Shown one piece after another: positions 1-8,453 of a stretch of 37,168 nucleotides of DNA. The DNA is from a virus. Both the position numbers and the translations under genes were made by a program. The notes beneath the pieces were generated by a model. That model saw only the letters and a list, made by a program, of their open reading frames with translations. It had not been told where the DNA came from and did not search any database. The stretch lies in the IMG/VR virus record IMGVR_UViG_3300044530_000398, positions 1 to 37,168 of that record; one strand, written 5' to 3'. Position 1 is the stretch's first letter. Every line of letters starts with the position of its first letter.

Positions 1-969
1 TCTGCTGCCAACACTTTCACCATCTTCATCTACGGTTCTGAATTCAAAAAAGGAACTAACGGAATGGTTGGTTCTTTGGAAGCAGAAGATGACATCTTCG
101 ACAACAGCCCTATCATCATCAAGGACAAGTATGCTGTATCTGGTTCTGACATGGCTCAGATCGGATGGATTGAAGTTACTACCGAGAATGGTGCATCTGG
201 CTTCTTGTGGTATTTGAAGTCTGAGCACGAAACCCGTTTGCGTTTCGAGGACTACTTGGAAACCGCTATGATCGAAGCAGTTCCTGCTGCTAGTGGATCT
301 GGTGCTGTAGCCGCTGGTTACAAAGGTTCTGAAGGTGTGTTCTACGTAGTAAACGATCGTGGAAACGTATGGGGTGGTGGTAACCCAACTACCTTGGCTG
401 ACTTCGATTCAATCGTATCTCGTTTGGACAAGCAGGGTTCTATCGAAGAGAACGTAATCTTCGTTAACCGTGACTTCAGTTTCGATATCGACGATATGTT
501 GGCTACCTTGAACGGTTACAATGCTTCAGGTTCTTCTAACGCCGCTTCTTTCGGTTTGTTCGAGAACGATGTGAACATGGCATTGAACCTTGGCTTCAGT
601 GGTTTCCGTCGTGGATATGACTTCTACAAGACAGACTGGAAATACTTGAACGATCCTACCATGCGTGGTGGTTTGACTGCTTCTACCACTGGTGCAAGCA
701 CTGCAAACGTAATCACTGGTTTGTTGGTTCCTGCAGGTTCTACAACTGTATACGACCAAGTGTTGGGCAAGAACGCCAAGCGTCCTTTCTTGCACGTTCG
801 TTACAGAGCAACTGCTACTGAAGACCGTCGTTACAAGACTTGGATCACAGGCTCTGCCGGTGGCGCTGCTACTAGCGACTTGGATGCAATGGAAGTTAAC
901 TTCTTGTCTGAGCGTTGTGTATGTACCTTGGGTGCTAACAACTTCGTATTGTTCCGTTACGGTGCCTAA
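1..969 (+). CDS. Major capsid protein, crAss-like (5' end outside window)
   Basis: The frame is open from base 1 (first residues SAANTFTIFIYGSEFKKGTN), so the gene starts upstream and about 322 C-terminal residues are visible; the ATG at 64 is internal. The stretches GSEFKKGTNGM, SGSDMAQIGWIEV and LWYLKSEHETRLRFEDYLE look like the conserved core of the crAss-like, HK97-fold major capsid protein as I recall it. It would form the icosahedral shell. It is followed at once by a strong terminator, and the next gene is the head protein that usually accompanies this capsid protein in crAss-like phages. Codons are strongly biased (Leu mostly TTG, Gly GGT), as expected for a highly expressed virion gene. 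The identification rests on motif memory, but the fit is good. Confidence 0.85.
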   Translation, partial: SAANTFTIFIYGSEFKKGTNGMVGSLEAEDDIFDNSPIIIKDKYAVSGSDMAQIGWIEVTTENGASGFLWYLKSEHETRLRFEDYLETAMIEAVPAASGSGAVAAGYKGSEGVFYVVNDRGNVWGGGNPTTLADFDSIVSRLDKQGSIEENVIFVNRDFSFDIDDMLATLNGYNASGSSNAASFGLFENDVNMALNLGFSGFRRGYDFYKTDWKYLNDPTMRGGLTASTTGASTANVITGLLVPAGSTTVYDQVLGKNAKRPFLHVRYRATATEDRRYKTWITGSAGGAATSDLDAMEVNFLSERCVCTLGANNFVLFRYGA

Positions 970-1005
970 TCGCTGACGAAATAAAAAAGTTGATTCATTT
1001 AATTT

Positions 1006-1036
1006 GGAGGGTGCCGGCAACGGCGCTCTCCTTTTT
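1006..1036 (+). terminator. Rho-independent terminator after the capsid gene
   Basis: An 11-bp stem (1006-1016 with 1021-1031, two G-T wobbles) is closed by a GCAA loop of the GNRA type and followed by five T. It lies 37 bases after the capsid stop codon. Because the next gene follows in the same direction with no visible promoter, the terminator is probably leaky and lowers expression of downstream genes relative to capsid. Confidence 0.8.
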
Positions 1037-1066
1037 AAAAAGTAAAAAATCATATCAAATTATATC

Positions 1067-1819
1067 ATGAAAAAAAACGCAACACCTGTAGACAAGATCT
1101 ACAAACTATTACACTCATCTCCCCTTTCATTCACTATTCCTTCAAGGAGTACAAGAAGATTCCCACTATTGTGGTTTGATTCAGAACAGAACGTCAATCG
1201 CCCATTGCGATATGCAGTAAACCAAAAGACCCCATTCGAAGACGAACAGGACGGCAACTTCATTGTTGAGCCAGTAATCTTTGAAGATGGTATGTTGCGT
1301 GTACCAAAGACCAACCCTGTTCTTCAGCAATTCTTGTATTACCATCCCATGAATGGTAGTGTATTTTCCGAAGTAAACTACGAGAAGGATGCCCAGCAAG
1401 AGGTAGAATTCTTGAACGAAGAAGTAGATGCTTTGTTGGAAGCACGCTCATTGACCATTGATCAGTTGGAGAATGTGGCTCGAGTTCTGTTTGGTAAAGA
1501 CCCATCAGTGGTTAGTACTGCCGAATTGAAGAGAGACATATTGATTTACGCCAAGAGAGACCCAAGAGGATTCTTGAATTTGATCAATGACCCAATGTTG
1601 AAGTTGGAAGCCAACGTGCATAAGTACTTCGATAGTAAAGTATTGGCCTTCAGAAATGGCAACAAAGAAGTTTGGTTCAACACCCCGTCAAACAAAAAGA
1701 AAATGATTAACATTCCTTTTGGATCTGACCCATATGTTGAAGTGGCTTTGTATTTGCAGACAGATGAAGGCATCGATGCATTGAAGTTGCTCGATAGCAG
1801 CCTAGACATGATGTATTAA
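1067..1819 (+). CDS. Head/virion structural protein following the capsid gene
   Basis: This is a 250-aa protein placed directly after the major capsid gene. The run LRYAVNQKTPFEDEQDGN (about residues 47-64), followed by FIVEPVIFEDGMLRVPKTNPVLQQFL, recalls a conserved protein found next to the capsid gene in crAss-like and some other tailed phages, where it is annotated only as a structural protein. The middle is acidic and helical (VEFLNEEVDALLEARSLTIDQLENV). I see no catalytic motif, signal peptide or membrane segment. The ATG at 1067 is the first in frame after the capsid terminator; no clear Shine-Dalgarno sequence is seen, which is usual in Bacteroidota. The gene is bracketed by two terminators, so its transcript level may be set separately. 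The exact role (auxiliary head or scaffold-like) is unknown. Confidence 0.65.
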   Translation: MKKNATPVDKIYKLLHSSPLSFTIPSRSTRRFPLLWFDSEQNVNRPLRYAVNQKTPFEDEQDGNFIVEPVIFEDGMLRVPKTNPVLQQFLYYHPMNGSVFSEVNYEKDAQQEVEFLNEEVDALLEARSLTIDQLENVARVLFGKDPSVVSTAELKRDILIYAKRDPRGFLNLINDPMLKLEANVHKYFDSKVLAFRNGNKEVWFNTPSNKKKMINIPFGSDPYVEVALYLQTDEGIDALKLLDSSLDMMY

Positions 1820-1838
1820 ACTTTATTTCAATACAATA

Positions 1839-1869
1839 AGAGGGGGCAAATGCTCCCTCTTTTTTTTTG
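1839..1869 (+). terminator. Rho-independent terminator
   Basis: A 9-bp stem (1839-1847 with 1852-1860, one G-T wobble) has an AAAT loop and is followed by eight T (1861-1868). It closes the transcript of the 1067-1819 gene. The U-tract runs straight into a TAnnTTTG promoter element at 1872. Confidence 0.85.
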
Positions 1870-1871
1870 TT

Positions 1872-1879
1872 TATCTTTG
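1872..1879 (+). promoter_or_regulatory. Bacteroidota-type -7 element (TATCTTTG)
   Basis: The sequence matches the Bacteroidota -7 consensus TAnnTTTG and lies 15 bases before the ATG at 1894, so the transcript would have a leader of only a few bases. No good -33 TTTG is seen at the usual 19-21 base spacing, because that place is taken by the terminator stem. A phage factor or a weak -33 would be needed. Confidence 0.5.
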
Positions 1880-1893
1880 CTTTAAACAATAAC

Positions 1894-2847
1894 ATGATTA
1901 ATGAAGTAAGAAATACCGTGTTGTCTATCATCAACAAGAACAATTACGGATATATATCTCCATCAGACTTCAACTTGTTTGCTAGTCAAGCGCAGATGGA
2001 ATTGTACGAAGAAATGTTTTCTTCCTATAACAAGATCATCTCGATGGAAAATAGCCGTGTATCTGGTACCGGTTATGCAGATTTGAAAAGGACTTACGAA
2101 GAAGCCATGGAGATCTTCAACGTGACCAACCCTCTTGAAAACTTTGCAGGCAGCGTATTCTTTCTTCCAAGTTTGTCTACTACCAACGATGCTTACTACA
2201 TGATGGTGAAAGTTGTCTGCTACCCAACGGTATTGGACAGCGGAGCGAACACATCAGTTGTGGCTTTCCAATTGGTTGACAGCGGCGCGACATTCTTGTC
2301 TGCCGGCATTAGCGCAGGCGATGTGGTTGTCAATACCACAACAAATGCTTTGGCCAATGTGGCTTTGGTATCTAGCAACACAGTCTTGTTATTGGACAAC
2401 AACATATTCACCACCACCCCTGCTAACTTCTTGGTATTAAAAGCAAGCGCGGCAGTTGAGGCGGAGAAACTAAACCACTCAAGTTCGACGTTGCTCAACA
2501 CATCGATGTTGACTGCGCCATCTACGCTGTTCCCTGTATACACGCAGCAAGCGGAGACAATGACAGTCACCCCTGTGAGTTACAAAGTTCCCGGTCAGGT
2601 GATTGCCAATTACTTCAGATACCCATTTGAGCCCAAGTGGACCTACATTAGTTTGGCCGGTGGCGAACCTGTGTTCGACCAATCTCAGCCCGACTATCAA
2701 GACTTTGAATTGCCAGAGGACTATCAATACAAATTGGCCACCAAGATATTGGAGTATGCCGGTATGTCTATCAGAGAAGCAGAGGTGGTTCAATTCGGTA
2801 TGGCACAACAACAACACGAACAACCCACATTCAGCGTACAGCAATAA
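1894..2847 (+). CDS. Virion ring/tail-connector protein, crAss-like
   Basis: This is a 317-aa protein counted from the ATG at 1894; a longer frame from a TTG at 1867 lies inside the terminator/promoter and is unlikely. The N-terminus MINEVRNTVLSIINKNNYG, followed by YISPSDFNLFASQAQMELYEEMF, recalls a crAss-like structural protein found between the head genes and the P22 gp4-like gene, which belongs to the ring stack below the portal. The middle (residues about 100-210) is Ala/Ser/Thr/Val-rich and probably beta. The C-terminal part (GQVIANYFRYPFEPKWTY, then LPEDYQYKLATKILEYAGM) looks helical again and ends in a Gln-rich tail. The next gene starts six bases after the stop. A structural role is likely; the particular ring position is inference. 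Confidence 0.65.
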   Translation: MINEVRNTVLSIINKNNYGYISPSDFNLFASQAQMELYEEMFSSYNKIISMENSRVSGTGYADLKRTYEEAMEIFNVTNPLENFAGSVFFLPSLSTTNDAYYMMVKVVCYPTVLDSGANTSVVAFQLVDSGATFLSAGISAGDVVVNTTTNALANVALVSSNTVLLLDNNIFTTTPANFLVLKASAAVEAEKLNHSSSTLLNTSMLTAPSTLFPVYTQQAETMTVTPVSYKVPGQVIANYFRYPFEPKWTYISLAGGEPVFDQSQPDYQDFELPEDYQYKLATKILEYAGMSIREAEVVQFGMAQQQHEQPTFSVQQ

Positions 2848-2853
2848 TAGACC

Positions 2854-3777
2854 ATGGCTTATATATCTCAATACCAATACTACGATAACAATGGTAATGC
2901 CCCAGAGAATGAGAACTGGGGTTCTTACCAATATGTAAGTCTGCAGGATATCGTCAAGAATTTTCAATTGATGTATTCTGGCAACCACTCATTGATCAAC
3001 AATGAGGAGCGTTACAAGATATTGTTCCACGCCAAGAGGGCTATCCAAGAGTTGAACTACGATGCGTTCAAGGAAATCAAAGTCCTTGAGTTGACAGTTG
3101 GTAGCAACTTGAGATACATTCTCCCCAGCGATTACGTGAACTGGGTTCGCATTTCTTTGTTCAAGGATGGCTTATTGAGGCCACTGACAGAGAACGTGCA
3201 GATACTTTCTTCAAGCGCATACTTGCAGGACAACCAAGCCAACATCTTGTTCGATCAGAACGGGAACATCTTGCAACCACAGAACTCTTTGATAGACACA
3301 GAGAGATTGAACGGGACGAAGAGAAACATCTACCTCAATCCGGGAGGAATGTTTGATGGCCAAGAAGGTTGGTACATCGATGGCAATTGGTATTTTGACT
3401 ACGGCATCGGCACACGATACGGATTGAATACCGAGACTGCGAACTTCAACCCGACATTTGCTATCGACAAGAAGGCAGGTGTAATCAACTTCAACTCAGA
3501 CATGTCGGACCAACAATGTATTGTTGAGTACGTTTCTGATGGTATGGAGGGAGGCGACGACTCTTTGATCACCGTAAACAAATTGTTCGAGAAGTACGTG
3601 TATGCGTACATCCAATACGAAATACTCAACTCAAAGTTTGGCGTACAGGAATATGTTGTAGCCAGAGCGAGAAAAGAGAAGGCAGCATTGTTGAGGAATT
3701 CAAAGATCAGATTGAGCAACATTCATCCGGGAAGATTATTGATGAGTCTCCGTGGCATGGACAAGTGGATAAAGTAA
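2854..3777 (+). CDS. P22 gp4-like tail accessory / ring protein
   Basis: This is a 307-aa protein. The stretches LINNEERYKILFHAKRAIQE and LNYDAFKEIKVLELTVG, then LRYILPSDYVNWVRISLFKDG, match my memory of the crAss-like homologue of the P22 tail accessory factor gp4, one of the ring proteins that bind the portal and extend the head-tail channel. A Tyr/Gly-rich middle (about residues 165-200) precedes a helical C-terminus rich in Arg and Lys. The stop codon TAA is one base before the ATG of the 1554-aa tail protein, so the two are probably translationally coupled. The neighbours on both sides fit the conserved crAss-like tail module. Confidence 0.7.
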   Translation: MAYISQYQYYDNNGNAPENENWGSYQYVSLQDIVKNFQLMYSGNHSLINNEERYKILFHAKRAIQELNYDAFKEIKVLELTVGSNLRYILPSDYVNWVRISLFKDGLLRPLTENVQILSSSAYLQDNQANILFDQNGNILQPQNSLIDTERLNGTKRNIYLNPGGMFDGQEGWYIDGNWYFDYGIGTRYGLNTETANFNPTFAIDKKAGVINFNSDMSDQQCIVEYVSDGMEGGDDSLITVNKLFEKYVYAYIQYEILNSKFGVQEYVVARARKEKAALLRNSKIRLSNIHPGRLLMSLRGMDKWIK

Positions 3778-3778
3778 C

Positions 3779-6700
3779 ATGGCGAACATAACAAGAAATT
3801 TCATAGCAGGCAGAATGAATAAGTCCGTTGATGAACGGCTTATCCCTAATGGAGAATATATCGATGCGCTTAACGTTCGCATGGGATCTACTGAGCAATC
3901 AGAGATTGGTGTCATAGAAAACATCAAGGGGAATCTCCCTTTGACTTCTTTGTCATACGTGGATGGAACGCCATTGAGTTCAGATGCCAAGTGCATCGGG
4001 GCATTCGAAGACGGTGAAAGAGAGACCATCTATTGGTTTGTCCATGATCCCAACTTCCCTGTTGGCGCTACCGGCAAACTTGATTTGATTGTATCGTTCA
4101 ATGTACTGACAGGCATATTGACCTACCACATCATCAGCATTGATGACAAGGATCACGCTAATACCACATTAAACTTCAATCCTCAGTTCCTCATTACCGG
4201 TGTTAACATCGTAAAGACTGGCAACTTGAATGACAACTTGTTGTTCTTCACCGACGATTACAATCCACCGCGCTTTATCAATGTGGCTAGAGGATATGGA
4301 AACCCCATAGCCAATGAGGATGATTTCAGCGCTGAGTCGATTTTGGTTATTAAGAGACCACCTGCTGAAGCCCCAACGATTGTCCCATTGGTTACATCTG
4401 GGCAAGAGAACTTCTTGGAGACAAGGTTCATTTGCTTTGCCTACAGATATCAATACGCAGATAACGAATACTCTGCAACGTCTCAGTTCTCTGAGCCTGC
4501 ATTTTTACCAAACGCATTCCAGTTCAGCGTAGACAGTTACTTGAACGAGGGCATGGTCAACAAGGCCAACGCAGTTGAGGTTACCTATTACACTGGAGGC
4601 CCGTTGGTGGTTGGTATCGACTTGCTTTTCAAAGAAGCTAGTGGGAATGTGATCCGCGTAATCGAGAAACTTGACAAGGCAAAACTTGGTATCCCTAACG
4701 AAGAATATCGTACGTACGTATTCAATAATAGTAAGATATTTACCGTGTTGCCGGAGTCTGAATTGCTCAGATTGTACGACAACGTACCAAGATTAGCCAA
4801 GGCTCAGACATTGATGGGCAACCGATTGATGTACGGCAACTACGTAGAAGGCTACAACCTTATCGATAAGGATGGTCAGCCTGTGAAGTTCGAGTACTAC
4901 ACCCAATTGGTTACTGAGATTATCGGAGAGACTGAGATTACAGACTCGGTATCTGATGGTACTTATAGCATTGATGGCGCAGAGACAATCCCCGGAGCAG
5001 TATTTGAAATTGATTTGGATGGCGCTGATTTGGTAGCAGGCGCTGCTATTAGCGTTGAAGTTACTTTTAACCACGAATCATTCAGCGGAGACACGCCATT
5101 CCCAGCGGAGACAACCGACAACGTGTCTGTTACATTCTCGTTCTACCTGCCCACATCATACACATCGGTGTATGCATTGGCTACTAGCGCAGAATTTGCA
5201 GAAGCGGTAGGTACTGCGTCTACTATCAAACCAGTATTTTCTTCGACCCCCGGTGCACAAACATCCTGCGATGGAACGACATTTACTGACCAAGTAAACT
5301 GTGCAATACCGAACAACTTGGATGCCTTGATTAAGTTTGGTAGTGGTATCAGTGCAGTTGGTGAGCCAATTGGTATCATCACAAGCCCTGCTAGCACAGT
5401 GATTGGTTTCCAATTGCCTGCGATGCAGTACGTGAATAACACCACTACCCCTACTCAGTATGTATATGAGTACTATGAAGTTACATTTGTAGAGGCTACA
5501 TTCCAACAGATTGCAAACCCACAAAGTTTGCATAGCAACAGGGACTACGAGATTGGTATCGTGTACATGGATGAATTCAACAGATCATCTACTGCATTGG
5601 TAAGTCCCGACAACACCGTGCATATCCCATGTGCCTACTCTGCAAACCAAAACTCAATCTATGCATGGATACCACCAGAGCAAGTGGCTCCTGCTTGGGC
5701 GACAAGATATAAATTCGTAATCAAACCCGACCAAGAAAACTATGAGACCATTTACACATCTATATTCTTTCTTGACCCTGATTCAAATGATGCGTACTTC
5801 CTCCTTGATGGAGAAAATTCGAAGAAAGTCGAAACAGGAGACAGACTCATTGTAAAGGCCGACAGCAGTGGGCCTACTCGTCAGTGCGTGTATGCTACCG
5901 TACTCGAGAAGGACTCAAAGGCTGCCGACTTCATCACGATACCAAGTACATTAGATCCGTCAGTGAATCTTCCCGTACCATCTGGTGTCTACATGAAGAT
6001 CAGTCCCAATAGTTTCAACGTAATCAACGATGAGTTGGCTGTTATTGCTCCGGGTAAAATCGAAGTAAACCAAGACAACGCCAACGAATACCCATTGCTT
6101 CGCTACCCAATGAACAGGTTCGACACAGCCACCAATACTTGGGTGGACTATGACGTGCCAGCAGGTAGCCGCATTCGCCTTTACTTCAAGTTCGAGCGTT
6201 TGGGCACAGGCGACGGGAGCAACAGGTGCGAAAGACGTATCTATACCTTGGACAAGACCTTGGTGGCGTCTGCCAATTACGACAACATGTTCGATTGGTG
6301 GAACGGCGACAATGTCAAGGTGGTATTGAACGAAGGTATCAGCGATGTCGGTGGCAACAACTGTGATGTAGATAACCAATACATTGCAACCATTACCAAC
6401 AGCAACGTAGATATCCCGACTGCATTGTGTACCAACTACTTCAGATTCTTCAGAGATGGAGCGAGCAACCAATTGCAATTGATGGTTACAGGTACCAACA
6501 GTTGCTCTGGGGCATTCAGTGGTAGCAAGCGTAGATCAAGTATCACTGCCAACGTAGAAGTATTCAGAGCAGACACCACGCTCATATTCGAAACAGAACC
6601 AATCGACGCATTGCCAGACGTGTTCTTCGAGAACAACATGTCTTTCTCTATCGATGCCAATGGCAACCATAGTGGAAACGTGCAGAACCAAGATATCAAC

Positions 6701-8443
6701 TTGGGACAACCGGCAATTGTGAACACCATGTTCTTCAACTGCTTTGCTTTCGGTAACGGAGCGGAGAGTTACAAGATCAGGGATTCTGTTGTTGGAAGAA
6801 GTTTCAACTTGGGCAACAGGGTTACTGCTGTGTCCGAGCAAGACTATAGGGAGGTCGACAGATCTGCTGATATCACTTATAGTGGTATCTATAACGATGA
6901 ATCAAACCTCAACAAACTCAACGAGTTTAACTTGGGGCTGTTGAATTTTAAGGCACTCGAAGATTCTTTCGGCCCTATCTACATGATGGATGCCCGTGAG
7001 ACGGATGTGCTTGTGCTTCAAGAAGATAAGATATCATATGTATTGGCAGGCAAGAATCTGTTGTCAGACTCAGCCGCAGGCGGTGCAATCACTTCGGTTC
7101 CTCAAGTTCTTGGAACTCAGATTGCTCGCGTTGAGAAGTATGGTATCAGTTTCAACCCCGAGAGTTATGTTCAGTGGGGTTACGACAGATACTTCACCGA
7201 TGTTAAGCGTGGCGCGGTAATCCAAATCAAGGGGAACTCGTACACCAATGACAACTTGATGGTGGTATCAGAGTTGGGGATGAGGACTTGGTTCCGTGAT
7301 GAGTTCATCACATCATTCAACACGCAGAAACTTGGAGGGTACGACCCTTACATGGATGAATATGTGTTGGTTTCCAATGAGATAGAATTGCCAGCGGCAG
7401 ACGATTGCGTTGAGTGTGGCATCAGCCAAACGCTTAGTTTCTTCGAACCCGAGGGGTCAACATTTACATACTGTGTAGATTTGGGGGCATATGTAGGGTC
7501 AGTAGACATCAACTATGTATTCTCAAGCACAGATCCAGCATCTACATTTGAGGTAGAGGCTACTTACAATGGGAATGTTTACACCACTGGCTTTATCAAT
7601 ACGTCAGGCACGTTGAATTTCACCAAGACATCCAACGTTGTTAACACCGTTGAGATTCAAATCACTACAACCGGATTGGCTACGTTGAAGATGACCGCCA
7701 ATTGCCCTGTTCAGCAGTTTATGAACGTGGTTGAGGTTATGTTGACAAGCGATAGCGACGGAGGTCAAACCATTCACGCGCAATACAGATATGTGGATGG
7801 CACTTATACCTCACCATTGCAGTCAACCTTTGTTACGTTCGTCAATGGTACGACCAACCCATTGGTTTCAAGATACGCCATCACCAACGGACCGCAAGGG
7901 GCAGGGAATATACCAACAGACAATAGCACGGTTGCTATCATCTCCAATAAATTCCCAACTGATACGTTTGTCTTCGACTCGCTGAATGACAAATTCAGAT
8001 ACCTCAGAACAAATACATTGTACCCGAACACCACTGTTGGTATCAATGCATTGATTGCCGCCTCAAACTTGGGCTCGCCCATCTTGAGCACAGGCGATGT
8101 AAACCAGATCACATTCAACGCAGGGTCGTCGGGTGACTACTTGTATCTCATTTGGGATTTCAGAGCCTCTGTGGCCTCAGAATTGTGCTATTCGGATATA
8201 AGTTTGGAAGATGTATGTTGTGACTGTGGTCCTTGTGTTGACCCATGTTCTTACTACGAGTTCCAAAACACGGGCGAAACATCAGGTCAAGTTCAGTACA
8301 ACACTTGCGGAGGGTCTCCAGTATTGGTGACGATACCTATAGGAGAATCTGCTAACTTGTGCGGATCAAACTTGACACCACCAACAGTACTCTCTGGAGA
8401 CATCACAATCACAGTGATTCAAGAATGCGGATGTCCTTCATAA
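3779..8443 (+). CDS. Tail stabilization / muzzle protein (P22 gp10-like), 1554 aa
   Basis: The N-terminus carries the signature RNFIAGRMNKSVDERLIPNG followed by EYIDALNVRMGSTEQSEIGV, then TIYWFVHDPN and LLFFTDDYNPPRFINVARGY. I recall these from crAss-like tail stabilization proteins (P22 gp10 type), which form the large muzzle or nozzle at the distal tail. Most of the chain is predicted beta. The last third (from about residue 1207) is a Cys-rich beta module with CVECG, a CCDCGPCVDPC cluster near residue 1482 and an ECGCPS end; it looks homologous to the next gene product. Cysteine pairs are unusual for cytoplasmic assembly but reasonable for an exposed virion part. Likely roles are host contact and sealing of the DNA channel. 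Confidence 0.75.
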   Translation: MANITRNFIAGRMNKSVDERLIPNGEYIDALNVRMGSTEQSEIGVIENIKGNLPLTSLSYVDGTPLSSDAKCIGAFEDGERETIYWFVHDPNFPVGATGKLDLIVSFNVLTGILTYHIISIDDKDHANTTLNFNPQFLITGVNIVKTGNLNDNLLFFTDDYNPPRFINVARGYGNPIANEDDFSAESILVIKRPPAEAPTIVPLVTSGQENFLETRFICFAYRYQYADNEYSATSQFSEPAFLPNAFQFSVDSYLNEGMVNKANAVEVTYYTGGPLVVGIDLLFKEASGNVIRVIEKLDKAKLGIPNEEYRTYVFNNSKIFTVLPESELLRLYDNVPRLAKAQTLMGNRLMYGNYVEGYNLIDKDGQPVKFEYYTQLVTEIIGETEITDSVSDGTYSIDGAETIPGAVFEIDLDGADLVAGAAISVEVTFNHESFSGDTPFPAETTDNVSVTFSFYLPTSYTSVYALATSAEFAEAVGTASTIKPVFSSTPGAQTSCDGTTFTDQVNCAIPNNLDALIKFGSGISAVGEPIGIITSPASTVIGFQLPAMQYVNNTTTPTQYVYEYYEVTFVEATFQQIANPQSLHSNRDYEIGIVYMDEFNRSSTALVSPDNTVHIPCAYSANQNSIYAWIPPEQVAPAWATRYKFVIKPDQENYETIYTSIFFLDPDSNDAYFLLDGENSKKVETGDRLIVKADSSGPTRQCVYATVLEKDSKAADFITIPSTLDPSVNLPVPSGVYMKISPNSFNVINDELAVIAPGKIEVNQDNANEYPLLRYPMNRFDTATNTWVDYDVPAGSRIRLYFKFERLGTGDGSNRCERRIYTLDKTLVASANYDNMFDWWNGDNVKVVLNEGISDVGGNNCDVDNQYIATITNSNVDIPTALCTNYFRFFRDGASNQLQLMVTGTNSCSGAFSGSKRRSSITANVEVFRADTTLIFETEPIDALPDVFFENNMSFSIDANGNHSGNVQNQDINLGQPAIVNTMFFNCFAFGNGAESYKIRDSVVGRSFNLGNRVTAVSEQDYREVDRSADITYSGIYNDESNLNKLNEFNLGLLNFKALEDSFGPIYMMDARETDVLVLQEDKISYVLAGKNLLSDSAAGGAITSVPQVLGTQIARVEKYGISFNPESYVQWGYDRYFTDVKRGAVIQIKGNSYTNDNLMVVSELGMRTWFRDEFITSFNTQKLGGYDPYMDEYVLVSNEIELPAADDCVECGISQTLSFFEPEGSTFTYCVDLGAYVGSVDINYVFSSTDPASTFEVEATYNGNVYTTGFINTSGTLNFTKTSNVVNTVEIQITTTGLATLKMTANCPVQQFMNVVEVMLTSDSDGGQTIHAQYRYVDGTYTSPLQSTFVTFVNGTTNPLVSRYAITNGPQGAGNIPTDNSTVAIISNKFPTDTFVFDSLNDKFRYLRTNTLYPNTTVGINALIAASNLGSPILSTGDVNQITFNAGSSGDYLYLIWDFRASVASELCYSDISLEDVCCDCGPCVDPCSYYEFQNTGETSGQVQYNTCGGSPVLVTIPIGESANLCGSNLTPPTVLSGDITITVIQECGCPS

Positions 8444-8453
8444 CAAAAACAAA

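Noticed and set aside
64-66. ATG at 64 as the start of the capsid gene
   Set aside because: The frame is open and conserved-looking from base 1, so this is an internal Met.
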